Source: Liolophura sinensis (Eukaryota > Mollusca > Polyplacophora > Chitonida > Chitonidae). From it: a stretch of DNA of 64,000 nt. Shown in pieces: positions 25,403 through 36,739 of this stretch; the first letter of the stretch is position 1; each line of letters begins with the position of its first letter. The notes beneath the pieces are model-generated. The model was not told the origin of the DNA. It saw only the letters and a list, made by a program, of their open reading frames with translations, and ran no database searches. The stretch is from positions 71,832,984 to 71,896,983 of the forward strand of contig NC_088300.1 of NCBI RefSeq assembly GCF_032854445.1, written 5' to 3'. Made by a program: the position numbers and the translations under genes.

Positions 25403-25422
25403 TTAGTGGCAGGGGCTGTAGT
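25403..25422 (-). CDS. 20-nt terminal coding exon, locus A
   Basis: After a TTTTCTTTTCAG acceptor the exon reads DYSPCH and a stop when joined in phase 1. The same exon, reading DYSPCL and stop, is found at 38937-38956 behind the paralogous last vWA exon of locus C. This conservation is the main support. Confidence 0.65.
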
Positions 25423-28400
25423 CTGAAAAGAAAAGAGGAATACCTGTTACACTGATTTGCTTGAAAGGTGGGAGTGGGTGGTGCATTCAGAATGACAAAT
25501 GTCCCGTTACACTATGTACAGCACATCATGCTTATGTTCTATGGTGCAAGCTCAACTGCTAAATCCGGGTTCTAAATACTTATTATGGTTTTCAGGCCAA
25601 GTATATCCTCACTTTTTAACAATTTTAGAACAGCTTGCTATTTGTGTTATTGGTTATTTAGAAAAGCCACCGCAATGCCACGCCCAAAGGGAAAATTATT
25701 ACACAGGGGCACGGCATTCAAGTGTTATTTACTTCGTATAAGGATGAATATGGTATTAACATTTACGACAGGTGTAACTTAATTAATACACTTTTGAACA
25801 ACCATCCCCAGAATCACACATTTTCCTGTCCGAGGAGCCCTTTCCGTCACCATTTACAAATTGTAACCTCCCAGAACAGTTATTGTGAACTCTGAACATA
25901 AAGTCCACTTACCGTGACATAAGTGCGAAAGCAGTTCGCTGCGGACCTTTCCGACGTCAGTCCAGCTGTTGACTAGGAATGCTTGGACAGCAGTGTTCCC
26001 CTGAATCAACATGCTCACTCCCGCCGAGTCTACCTTGTTCCCAATACCTACGCTGAAAACTCGAACACCAGCATTAGCAGCTGTAATCGCGTGTTCCGCA
26101 GCTTTCACCGGATTATGGAATTTCCCGTTGGTAAGAAACACCGCAACATTGGGTACGTAGTCTCGGTCTCCCAAACAGTCCTTGAAAGCCACAGTGTGGA
26201 GTTCATTGAAAGCCTTGTCCACTCTGGATGTGGACCCAGACTTCTGGATGTGGAGAAGGGACTTCATGATTTTGGACTTCTCATAGGAGAAATTCAAAGG
26301 AAATTCAAGGACAGCGTCATCGTGGAATTTGACAGCTCCTATCCTTGCCTTATTGTGAGCAATGCGAAGATCTTTGACGAGTTCCGCTGAGAAGTTTTTG
26401 GCCAGCTCGAAATCAAGACTTGAAATGTCGACGGAGGAGTCAAATACAAAGACGATATCTCCGATTACATTACAACCTATGGACAACAAGAAAGAACAAT
26501 CTGGAGTAAATACCAGTTGTACACATATTCAAGGCACATTTAATTATACATTTAATTATATATATATAAGACACACTAAAGTAAACACCTGTGATGTTGT
26601 TAATGAAATATGGAGGCACATGGACTGTTATGTTTTGTTAGTGCCATCACCCTATTAACAATGCCATAACTGTTACAAGAACAATCTTGGGTAAGTTTAT
26701 TTCAGCTATTGCAACATTTTTCGCTGTATTTTAAATATTGTGAATACGGTAGGAATACCGGTTCTATCAAGTTTTCCTCAATCTGACTTACATTGATTCA
26801 TCTAATACTTACCGAGAAGCCTTAGCGTTGCGCTACTATAAAGTGTGGATGTCAGCACAAACAAACCAATCTTTACCATTAAAGTTTATTTAACTTTTAA
26901 ATATATGCATAAATTTCAGGTTTGTATGGAAAACAGAAGTTTTGTCACTGAAGACGGGCACATATTGCATGTAGCCGTGCCAGGGCAAGGGATTTCATTG
27001 GTTTCAGCCATCGTGGTATCTTGGACGAAAATAACAGTTCCCTTTCACCGACAATCTGGTAAAACGATAAAACCATATTACCAGATTTAAGGCTGGCAGG
27101 AGCAGGGGTAACGGTGACTGTTACGGCATTGGTGTTTGGTCGAGTTATATCTGCAAATGGATACATATGCAAATAATGTATAAACGCGTAAATCATAAAA
27201 CACCCATAAAACAATGGCGTAAACAGTTTTAAATCATTCCTTACACCGGTGACACGTGAGAATTCTGTGAAACTGTTGTGATGAGCTGTAATGGGCACCA
27301 AATACAACCGATCCTATTGGCATTAACTTTGAACACACACTAAAACCATAGAAACACCTACCATTACAAGAGGTGTCTTGAAACTCTCCTAGGATTTCCT
27401 GTAGCCCATCAAAGTTGTCGACATAGTGGAAATAGCGTTCGTCCGGATCGCTAGAGATCAGGCGTAGTTCGTTCTCATCTGTCCATCCAATACCGATTGC
27501 AAACACTCTGACGCCCGCCGCCTTCAGAAGCGCCTGTTCTGATGCAGTTTGGTCTGGGTGAGTAGACCTTCCGTCCGTGATCAGAATAGCGATGTTGGGT
27601 ATACCAGGTCGGTCCCCATGCTCTGACGTGAAGCCTGTCTCTCGAGCGATTCTCAGTGCAGCGTGGGTAGCGGTTCCTACTTCTGTGCCTTGGAGAGGAG
27701 CAAAGGCGCTCACGACTTCCTCCTTCGTATGGTAGGTGTTGAGGTAAAACTCGAATCTCGCGCCGTGGTTGTAGATTATCAGTCCTACTCGAACTCTGTC
27801 CTCACCGATTTCAAAATGGCCGATGACACCCAGAAGGAACTGTCTCATCTTTTCAAAGTTCTCCGGTCCGATACTGCTGGATGCGTCCATCAGAATCATA
27901 ACATCGGCGGCATATGGGCAAGGTTTTTCTGAAAGGTACAGCTGTATTGGCAACGGATTTTGTTTCTTTGCAATTTTCTCTCCAGTCACACTGCACGCTG
28001 GTTTTTTGGTAAAACTCGTTCCCATTGAAGCTTTATTATTTGTAAGAATGTCGATTTAGACGAAGGGCTATTTGAGAGGACCATGGAAAGGAAGATCCAA
28101 GTTAGATAAGCTATTCATGATTACGATGGGTCATATATGGAGGATAACATCGACAAACTGTTGAAATAACACTCACTTGTTGTAGTTATCGGTGCCAAGG
28201 TTGTCGTCGGTAAGGGCGTTGTTGGAATTGGTCGGGTGATCTCTGAAAGTAGGATTATCAAGGAAAATACTGGATTACTAGAAAGAAGATGGTAAAGACG
28301 ACGACAGTATGCTTATAATACACAATGATATCTTGTTTTACAAGACATTACCCTGTAATTATGTGCGGATAAATCCAAATACAACTTGTCTGAATCCCAG

Positions 28401-30478
28401 TCTTAGAATGTAAACCGCCCTCGTTTAAAATTTAAACGGAATTGAGGATCAAGAATGACAATGACCTTTCCATTAAATTTACCATGTGGTTCATTCTGCA
28501 TTAAGCAGCAATTACTACCTTAACAACATGCACTGGCAGCAGAATAAACATTTGTTCCACGGGAAAATGGAAGTTGATGCAATGTGGAAAAACAATGTCT
28601 TAAGGGAACAAACATTCACAAGAAGTTGTAGATTCAAGTACCTGGAAAATATAGAAATGTCTACACGCAGTATATGAACGTGCCAAATGAGTGTTTAATA
28701 TTTACCGTCTGATTCCTTTTGGAAAATTTTCTAACACGATGTATTGAAAATATTAATCGGTTTCAGGCGATTGGGGTTGTACGTGCTCTCTGGACTGACT
28801 CACCGGCGCAAGATGTTTGCTGGAATTCGGCCAGAATCTCGTCAAGACCACTGAAGTCCTTAACGTAGTGGAAGTATTTGTCCACCGGATCGCTGGCGAT
28901 GAGTCGTAACTCTGCTTCGTCCACCCAGCCAATACCGATGGCAAACACCCGGACTCCAGCGGCCTTGAGAAGCGCCTGTTCTGTCGCTGTCTTGTCTGGA
29001 TGCGTTGATTGTCCGTCCGTCAACAAAATGGCGACGTTGGGGATGTCCGGGCGGTCGCCATTCTCGGCCGTGAAGGAGATCTCACGCGCATATTTCAGGG
29101 CCCTGTGAGTGGCTGTACCTTCGTGTATGCCTTGAACATGATCAAATGCCTGGAGAACCTCTTCTTTGGTACTGAACTGGTTTAAGTTGAATTCGACCAA
29201 TGCTCCGAAGTTGAACGTGATAAGTCCAACGCGGACGTTGTCTTGGCCTACGTCGAAATGCTGAACAACGCCTCTAAGGAAGTTCTTCATTACCAGGTAG
29301 TTTTCTGGTCCAATGCTGCTGGAGGCATCCATCAGTATGACGATATCGGCCTTGTATGGACAAAGCGTTCCTACAAACAGAGGTATTAAAACACTGAGGG
29401 ATTGATGTGGATTTCAATGTACAGTTTGTTATCAAGGAGAAAAACTCTGAAAATCCAGAAAACAGTTCCCTTACTAACAGAATCATCTAAAAGGTACATT
29501 TCGGTTGCAATTTAAAACCCGACTGCCGACTAAAATATTCTTAAGCACGGCGTCATGCACCAAGCAATCAACCTATACCATACGGGTTCACAGCTTTATC
29601 TTAGTTGTTTTCTCAATATTGTGTAGAAATTGTAACTACACTTGCAATGACCCGTGGTACCTCCATCCCAGACATCGGTTTCATAGTTGCTAGTAGGAAA
29701 ACATTAAATTATCAAGGCGATTACTACAGTTAGACCGAGGAATGAAGTGAATAAAATTCTTCAAATCTTTCATTTTGTGATATTTCTAAGAATTCTACAT
29801 CTGTAAACAATCAATTGTGTAATTTTTATTTTTACAAAACTGCAATCAGCCGGTCTTTCTGGCAAAACTTTCTGACATCACGTTGTGATTAATTCCTCAG
29901 TACACTTAGACGATGAATGCTGAGCCATCTTACCATCATGATCTGTATGAGTCTTCGGGAACACTTCCGTGAACGACTTCACTGTGCCACCTTAAACAAT
30001 GAACACAACAATTAGCAGTGTGATTATCAGCATTGTAGGTTAGTTTGTCTCTACAAGAACTCACAGTAAGTGGACGAGCCATTCCATAAGCTCAGAAAGG
30101 AAACGAGACGATGTGTCGACAAATGCTAGAGACGAAACCAATTTATTGTGTTAGGGTTTGTACATGTTTTTCACATTGACGATTATTTCCTCCATGAGCC
30201 CATCTTTGAACAACGATGTTTCGCTCATATGACAATTGTGTGTCTTTTTAACATGACGATCCCGACACAGTGTGGCTCTATTTCACGACAACAACACAGC
30301 GGAAGTTGTTTCAGGAATGGAAATGGCTTCGCTCATATCACCAGGCTTGCACATTGATTGTTTTACATTTCCACAACATCTTTAATATTGTTCCCCAAGA
30401 TGTATTTTTATTTGAGAACTTACCTTGTCCAAGTGTTGCAATGGCGGACAAGACAGCCCAAAACACCACACTAAGCAT
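25403..30478 (-). CDS. vWA locus A: secreted protein with three von Willebrand factor A domains
   Basis: Exons in order: 30424-30478 (signal), 29934-29990, 28804-29370 (vWA1), 28177-28242 (linker), 27362-27928 (vWA2), 27082-27150 (linker), 25913-26476 (vWA3), 25403-25422 (end and stop). Coding sum is 1965 nt, giving a 654-residue model with no frame break: signal 1-18, N-terminal segment to 37, vWA1 38-226, linker to 248, vWA2 to 437, linker to 460, vWA3 to 648, tail DYSPCH. All junctions are phase 1. vWA1 and vWA2 have complete MIDAS motifs (DASSS, GTATH, TDG); vWA3 does not. Extracellular matrix or adhesion protein is the likely class. The signal exon sits directly at a duplication breakpoint, so a promoter of its own is doubtful. 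Confidence 0.8.
25913..26476 (-). CDS. vWA domain 3 exon, locus A, degenerate MIDAS
   Basis: A 564-nt phase 1-1 exon starting CNVIGDIVFVFDSSVDIS and ending HLCHG at a GTAAGT donor. The vWA fold pattern is clear, but the MIDAS DxSxS reads DSSVD and the TDG motif reads TNG, so divalent metal binding is probably lost. Closest relative is 39644-40207 in locus C. Confidence 0.88.
26813..26879 (-). CDS. Second signal-peptide exon inside locus A (alternative start)
   Basis: Encodes MVKIGLFVLTSTLYSSATL, then Arg-Leu-Leu-Gly, ending at a GTAAGT donor in phase 1. Joined to 25913-26476 and 25403-25422 it gives a 217-codon ORF: a secreted protein with a single degenerate vWA domain. No acceptor is needed if it is a first exon. 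A near-identical exon exists at 30643-30709. Confidence 0.5.
27362..27928 (-). CDS. vWA domain 2 exon, locus A
   Basis: A 567-nt phase 1-1 exon beginning KPCPYAADVMILMDASSS and ending DTSCNG. MIDAS is complete (DASSSIG, GTATHAAL, ITDGRS). It is nearly identical to 31201-31767 in locus B, showing very recent duplication. Confidence 0.9.
28804..29370 (-). CDS. vWA domain 1 exon, locus A
   Basis: A 567-nt phase 1-1 exon encoding one full vWA domain. It starts TLCPYKADIVILMDASSS and ends in a Cys-Ala-Gly. MIDAS residues are present: DASSSIG, the Thr of GTATHRAL, and LLTDGQS. Cysteines near each end could close the domain as in matrilins. Nearly identical to 32848-33414 and close to 44996-45562. 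Confidence 0.9.
30424..30478 (-). CDS. Signal-peptide exon, vWA locus A
   Basis: Encodes MLSVVFWAVLSAIATLGQ plus one base, ending at a GTAAGT donor in phase 1. It is a typical short secretory leader, matching the leaders of loci B (34224-34278) and C (47995-48049). Only about 5-10 nt upstream of the ATG, homology to locus B stops. Confidence 0.75.
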
Positions 30479-30642
30479 GACTCAATTAATAATGACATAA
30501 CTGTTAAAAGAACAATCTTGGCTAGATTTATTTTGGTTATTGCAACATTTTGCGCTGGGTTTAAATATTGTGAATACGGTAGTGATACCGGTTCTATCAA
30601 GTTTTCTTCAATCTGTCTTACATTGATTCATCTATCACTTAC

Positions 30643-30709
30643 CAAGAGGCCATAGTGTCGAGCTACTATAAAGTGTGGATGTCAACACAAACAAACCAAT
30701 CTTTACCAT
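30643..30709 (-). CDS. Orphan signal-peptide exon between loci A and B
   Basis: Encodes MVKIGLFVLTSTLYSSSTL, then Trp-Pro-Leu-Gly, with a GTAAGT donor in phase 1. It is the duplicate of 26813-26879, but the vWA3 exon that should follow is missing; the next exons downstream belong to locus A. It could serve as an alternative first exon for locus A. Confidence 0.45.
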
Positions 30710-33700
30710 AAAAATTTGTTTTAACCTTTAAATATACTGAGAAAAATGTCACAGCATAAATTTCAATGAACTTTTGTCACTGAAGACTGGCACATATTGC
30801 ATGCAGTCGTCACAGGTCAAAGGACTTCATTGTTTTCAGCCATTATAGTGTCCAGATCGAAAACATAATTTCTCTCTGACCCAAAATCAGGAAAAACGAT
30901 AAAACCACATTACCAGATTTAAGGCTGGCAGGAGCAGGGGTAACGGTGACTGTTACGGCATTGGAGTTTGGTCGAGTTATATCTGTAAATGAATAAATGT
31001 GCAATAATGTATAAACGCGTAAATCATAAAACACCCATAAAACAATGGCGTAAACAGTTTTAAAGTTTTAAATCATTCCTTACACCGGTGACACGTGAAA
31101 ATTCTGTAAAACTGTTGTGATGAACTGTAATGGGCACCAAATACAACCGATCCTATTGTCATTAACTTTGAACACACACTAAAACCATAGAAACACCTAC
31201 CATTACAAGAGGTGTCTTGAAACTCTCCTAGGATTTCCTGTAGCCCATCAAAGTTGTCGACATAGTGGAAATAGCGTTCGTCCGGATCGCTAGAGATCAG
31301 GCGTAGTTCGTTCTCATCTGTCCATCCAATACCGATTGCAAACACTCTGACGCCCGCCGCCTTCAGAAGCGCCTGTTCTGATGCAGTTTGGTCTGGGTGA
31401 GTTGACCTTCCGTCCGTGATCAGAATAGCGATGTTGGGTATACCAGGTCGGTCCCCATGCTCTGACGTGAAGCCAGTCTCTCGAGCGATTCTCAGTGCAG
31501 CGTGGGTAGCGGTTCCTACTTCTGTGCCTTGGAGAGGAGCAAAGGCGCTCACGACTTCCTCCTTCGTATGGTAGGTGTTGAGGTAAAACTCGAATCTCGC
31601 GCCGTGGTTGTAGATTATCAGTCCTACTCGAACTCTGTCCTCACCGATTTCAAAATGGCCGATGACACCCAGAAGGAACTGTCTCATCTTTTCAAAGTTC
31701 TCCGGTCCGATACTGCTGGATGCGTCCATCAGAATCATAACATCGGCGGCATATGGGCAAGGTTTTTCTGAAAGGTACGGCTGTATTGGCAACGGATTTT
31801 GTTTCTTTGCAATTTTCTCTCCAGTCCCACTGCACGCTGGTTTTTTGGTAAAACTCGTTCCCATTGAAGAGTTATTATTTGTAAGAATGTCGATTTAGAC
31901 GAAGGGCTATTTGAGAGGACCATGGAAAGGCAGATCCAGGTTAGATAAGCTATTCATGATTACGATGGGTCATATATGGAGGATAACATCGACAAACTGT
32001 TGAAATAATACTCACTTGTTGTAGTTATCGGTGCCAAGGTTGTCGTCGGTAAGGGCGTTGTTGGAATTGGTCGGGTGATCTCTGAAAGCAGGATTATCGA
32101 GGAAAATACTGGATTACTAGAAAGAAGATGGTAAAGACGACGACAATATACTTGTAATACACAATGATATCTTGTTTTACAAGACATTACCCTGTAATTA
32201 TGTGCGGATAAATCCAAATACAACTTGTGTGAATCCCAGTCTTAGAATGTAAACCGCCCTCGTTTAAAATTTAAACGGAATTGAGGATCAAGAATGACAA
32301 TGACCTTTCCATTAAATTTACCATGTGGTTCATTCTGCATTAAGCAGCAATTACTACCTTAACAACATGCACTGGCAGCAGAATAAACATTTGTTCCACG
32401 GGAAAATGGAAGTTGATGCAATGCGGAAAAACAATGTCTTAAGGGAACAAACATTCACAAGAAGTTGTAGATTCAAGTACCTGGAAATTATAGAAATGTC
32501 TACACGCAGTAAAGTTTTAAATTATTCCTTACACCGGTGACACGTGAGAATATCTGTAAAACTGTTGTGATCAGCTGTAATGGCCACCAAATACAACCGA
32601 TCCTATTGTCATTAACTTTGAACACACACTAAAACCATAGAAACACCTATCATTACAAGAGGTGTCTTGAAACTCTCCTAGGATTTCCTGTAGCCTATCA
32701 AAGTGTACACGCAGTATATGAACGTGCCAAATGAGTGTTTAATATTTACCGTCTGATTCCTTTTGGAAAATTTTTTAAAACGATGTATTGAAAATATTAA
32801 CCGGTTTCAGGCGATTGGGGTTGTACGTGCTCCCTGGACTGACTCACCGGCGCAAGATGTTTGCTGGAATTCGGCCAGAATCTCGTCAAGACCACTGAAG
32901 TCCTTAACGTAGTGGAAGTATTTGTCCACGGGATCGCTAGCGATGAGTCGTAACTCTGCTTCGTCCACCCAGCCAATACCGATGGCAAACACCCGGACTC
33001 CAGCGGCCTTGAGAAGCGCCTGTTCTGTCGCTGTCTTGTCTGGATGCGTTGATTGTCCATCCGTCAACAAAATGGCGACGTTGGGGATATCCGGGCGGTC
33101 GCCATTCTCGGCCGTGAAGGAGATCTCACGCGCATATTTCAGGGCCCTGTGAGTGGCTGTACCTTCGTGTATGCCTTGAACATGATCAAATGCCTGGAGA
33201 ACCTCTTCTTTGGTACTGAACTGGTTTAAGTTGAATTCGACCAATGCCCCGAAGTTGAACGTGATAAGTCCAACGCGGACGTTGTCTTGGCCTACGTCGA
33301 AATGCTGAACAACGCCTCTAAGGAAGTTCTTCATTACCAGGTAGTTTTCTGGTCCAATGCTGCTGGAGGCATCCATCAGTATGACGATGTCGGCCTTGTA
33401 TGGACAAAGCGTTCCTACAAACAGAGGTATTAAAACACTGAGGGATTGATGTGGATTTCAATGTACAGTTTGTTATCAAGGAGAAAAACTCTGAAAATCC
33501 AGAAAACAATTCCCTTACTAACAGAATCATCTAAAAGGTACATTTGGTTGCAATTTAAAACCCGAATGCCAACTGAAATATTCTTAAGCACGGCGTCAAG
33601 CACCAAGCAATCAACCTATACCATACGGGTTCACAGCTTTATCTTAGTTGTTTTCTCAATATTGTGTAGAAATTGTAATCATGTTGTGATTAATTCCTCA

Positions 33701-34278
33701 GTACACTTAGACGATGAATGCTGTGCCATCTTACCATCATGATCTGTATGAGTCTTCGGGGCCACTTCCGTGAACGACTTCACTGTGCCACCTTAAACAA
33801 TGAACACAACAATTAGCAGTGTGATTATCAGCATTGTAGGTTAGTTTGTCTCTAAAAGAATTCACTGTAAGTGGACGAGCCATTCCATAAGCTCAGAAAG
33901 GAGATGAGACAATGTGTCGACAAATGCTAAAGACGAAACCAATTTATTGTGTTAGGGTTTGTACATGTTTGTTACATTGACGATTATTTCCTCCATGAGC
34001 CCATCTTTGAACAACGATGTTTCGCTCATATGACAATTGTGTATCTTTTTAACATGACGATCCCGACACAGTGTGGCTCTATTTCTCGAAAACTACACAG
34101 CGGAAGTTGACTTAGGTTTGAAAGTAGCTTCGCTGACATCACTAGGCTTGCACATTGATTGTTTCACATTTCCCCAAATATTTTATATTCTCCTGAAAGA
34201 TATATGTTTAGTTGAGGACTTACCCTGTCCAAGTGTTGCAATGGCGGACAAGACAGCCAAAAAGGCCACACTAAGCAT
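30643..34278 (-). CDS. vWA locus B: recent tandem copy with two vWA domains and no 3' end
   Basis: Exons in order: 34224-34278 (signal MLSVAFLAVLSAIATLGQ), 33735-33791 (N-terminal segment), 32848-33414 (vWA1), 32016-32081 (linker), 31201-31767 (vWA2), 30914-30982 (linker). Coding exons are near-identical to locus A and all phase 1-1, with no stops. No vWA3 or terminal exon exists before the locus A signal exon at 30478, so as a separate gene it is truncated. It could splice on into locus A exon 29934-29990, giving an open frame of 3291 nt with five vWA domains. An orphan signal exon is at 30643-30709. Whether B is a separate gene, part of a B-A fusion gene or a pseudogene is undecided. Confidence 0.7.
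31201..31767 (-). CDS. vWA domain 2 exon, locus B
   Basis: A 567-nt phase 1-1 exon with MIDAS residues intact, effectively the same as 27362-27928 at an offset of 3839 bp. Ends DTSCNG at a GTAGGT donor. Confidence 0.9.
32510..32704 (+). repeat. Inserted partial copy of a vWA exon border in locus B intron
   Basis: About 190 bp matching roughly 31060-31255: downstream intron plus the last 50 or so nt of the vWA2 exon. It is flanked by TACACGCAGT on both sides and is absent from the same intron in locus A. The copied splice donor has changed from GT to AT. Confidence 0.8.
32848..33414 (-). CDS. vWA domain 1 exon, locus B
   Basis: A 567-nt phase 1-1 exon with complete MIDAS (DASSSIG, GTATHRAL, LLTDGQS). 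Its predicted protein is essentially the same as that of 28804-29370; visible DNA differences are few and mostly silent. Confidence 0.9.
34224..34278 (-). CDS. Signal-peptide exon, vWA locus B
   Basis: Encodes MLSVAFLAVLSAIATLGQ plus one base, with a GTAAGT donor in phase 1. A possible acceptor (GCTGACCAG) lies just before the ATG, which would allow a non-coding first exon upstream, as in locus C. Confidence 0.75.
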
Positions 34279-34429
34279 GACTGGTCAGCAGTAAAACTTC
34301 TACACTTGCACAGATCTCTTGATTGGCTGTACAAAACAAAACAATTACGACTGGTAGGTTTTTCTGGTTCGCTTACATCATCCAACTGAGCATCATCTTG
34401 TGCCTTCAATACGGCCAGCCTCCTGTGCC

Positions 34430-34665
34430 GGATGATTAAAGCGTCGTTTTGCTGCAGCTAGCATGTCGTTGACCAATGAGGTCGAGTGTTCGAACCCAGC
34501 TCTCGTTTTTTGAGCAGCGGCCTTAAGTCAGGAGAACCTGTTTCTGGCGAAGATCAATGGTTTACTCCGGACACTCCGGTTTCTCCCACGGATAAAATTG
34601 ACCGCCGTCACATGAGTGAAAACTAGAGTACGGCGTTAAATAAAATACAAGCAAATAGATAAAAT
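34430..34665 (+). mobile_element. SINE-like element, family 3
   Basis: tRNA-like B-box GTGTTCGAACCCAGCTC, body TTTACTCCGGACACTCCGGT, CCGCCGTCACATGAGTGAAA and tail GAGTACGGCGTTAAAT. A truncated relative is at about 24840-24970. The tail resembles that of families 1 and 2. Confidence 0.65.
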
Positions 34666-36739
34666 TTAAAAAAATGCAGTTACTCTATTACGAAGCCTGC
34701 ATAGGGATATTTTCAACAATAATTTCCATTTGACCTAGGTTGGTTGTTTACACGAGCCATTCTCCGACCCTAAACTTGACTCCGGAGGACAGATTGCCTG
34801 TTGAGTTTTGTCAGATATTAAAATGGAAAGGACTGTTGCGTATGGGCTCTACTTGATTTTGTCCTCATGAAGCTGATCGTCACCAAACCGCTAAAATACT
34901 CTTGAGTACGAGTATTGAAGAAATTTGTGATATTGTCGAATAAGTTAGTTTATCTGATATACACTCAAGACATCCATCTACGTGTATAGGCCTAATGCAG
35001 ATCAATCCTGAAAATGGGCGTATTTCGCTGGGTTTTTTTTTCCGTTTAGATAACTGGCATTTAAAAGCTGACAAAATATTCCAGACTGCATATAACAGAC
35101 TATACCAGGTAACTAGCGATGGGTAAGGGGAACATTAAATATTACATAAAAATTCACCTATCCCTGTCTTTTCGTTTAGAGACTTAAATTATATAGATTT
35201 GTAACGTCGTATTTATTTTGCCAAACTGATGGTTATACAACCTTTCGCGTAAACTTTGTGTTTCCTGACATGGATGTATAATATTCGACATCAAATAGAC
35301 TCGGGTGAAAAGAAAACAAACCTTTATCACAAAATCTTCCAGACACAAAGCCACATTTGTGCTAAATTCAATCACGGTTGGATTCGATCACGTACTCTCA
35401 TATGATCCACCAAGTGCCAAAATAAATTATTAAAATGTTATAGTCATAAATAAACGTTATTTCTACCTTCTCACCTTGGTGAAATCCAGGAGAGGTATGG
35501 TTAAGTGACCTGTGATCAGATTCCTGACTCCGGTGTAAGGGTTGTGACATGGTACAGGAATTTATAGGCCAACCTGGACCCGGGGATCATGGCATTCCAA
35601 ACCCCAGGGGGGCATGCAAGGAATCAGGAACAAAATAAATCACCCCTTCATATCGAAATTCCTATTCTTCTAAAACAGCGCACCGATAAGTGAGACGAAT
35701 GATTGGAAAAGATAAGTCCCAGGTCGAAAACTTTATACAAACCTTTAGGTCATGACACGCTTCTTACGTCTGACCGACGCCATGGGAGTATTATACTGCT
35801 GGGTCAGGGTGAAGCTGTATAAAAGTTAGTAGGCATCTGAGCCCATTGCTACGTTGTCAGTCTTATAAAACATTTTCCTGACAACTATCTACGACAACTG
35901 ACATATTTCCTTTTGAATAAACAAGTCGACGTGGTGTATCCGCCAGCGTCCAAGAACTTTGCCTTGAAGAGAGTTCCCATATCAACAAACCGTCAATATA
36001 CAATCCCTCTACAAACAAATCTGTGTTACTAGATGGCTACATAAATCAATGCTAAGTCTTCCATATGCTATATTTCTCGATATGTTTTAACAAAAGGATC
36101 ACTAATGGCAATGCGCATTGGAATAAAACCTCTACGACTCCAAAACGTTGGAATAGGTGTTGCAAATTCAATGCAGGAAGTGGCCAGGGCATTTCTACAA
36201 TTCCCCGCTTTCACTTTCCCAAGAGCTTTAGTGGCAATAAGCGACCAACGGCGCTCCTGTCGCTTACGCAGCCATACGTTCGTTGAGGACTGGTACAAGC
36301 GTTTATGTATTTATTTGATTGGCGTTTATTTATTTATTTGATTATTTATTTTGTTTATTTATCTAGTTGGTGTTTTACGCCGTACTGGAGAATATTTCAC
36401 TTATACGACGGCGGCTAGCACTGGTGGGAGGAAAGGTTGCTGCAAGACCTTCTCAGGTACGGCTAGTACAAGTATTTACGTGTGACGTGAGAAATTTGGT
36501 CAGTAACTTATCATAAGTTCAATGGGTTAGCCCGTGAACCATTGTTTCCGACCACCATGGTGAAAACAATCTTGAGTATAGCATTAAACATAAATCAAAC
36601 AAATAAACGCCAGAGGGAAGGAAGTAGTCAGCGATTAGCTTATCTTTCTCTGAGGTGAGCCGCAAAATTCTACACTGATCTACAGTCAGGGTTATTAAAG
36701 TTTGAACAATGAGATCTGCTCGAGCAATAAGGAGCCTTG
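34666..36739. other. Intergenic, upstream of vWA locus B
   Basis: No supported exon. Short ORFs on both strands near 36065-36341 overlap each other and have no recognisable motif. Confidence 0.45.
36345..36460 (-). mobile_element. SINE family 1 fragment
   Basis: TTTTACGCCGTACTGGAGAA and CGACGGCGGCTAGCACTGGT in reverse orientation, truncated in the body. Confidence 0.7.

Noticed and set aside
25790-25860. Alternative terminal exon for vWA locus A just after vWA3
   Set aside because: Possible AG sites give either an early stop or no paralogue in locus C; the exon at 25403-25422 has a conserved counterpart.
27663-27932. Plus-strand ORFs opposite the vWA exons (also 31502-31771, 43897-44166, 28878-29108)
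   Set aside because: Antisense shadows of strongly conserved vWA coding exons on the minus strand.
36065-36341. Overlapping ORFs of 73-78 codons on both strands
   Set aside because: No motif, no splice context, and open frames on both strands suggest chance.
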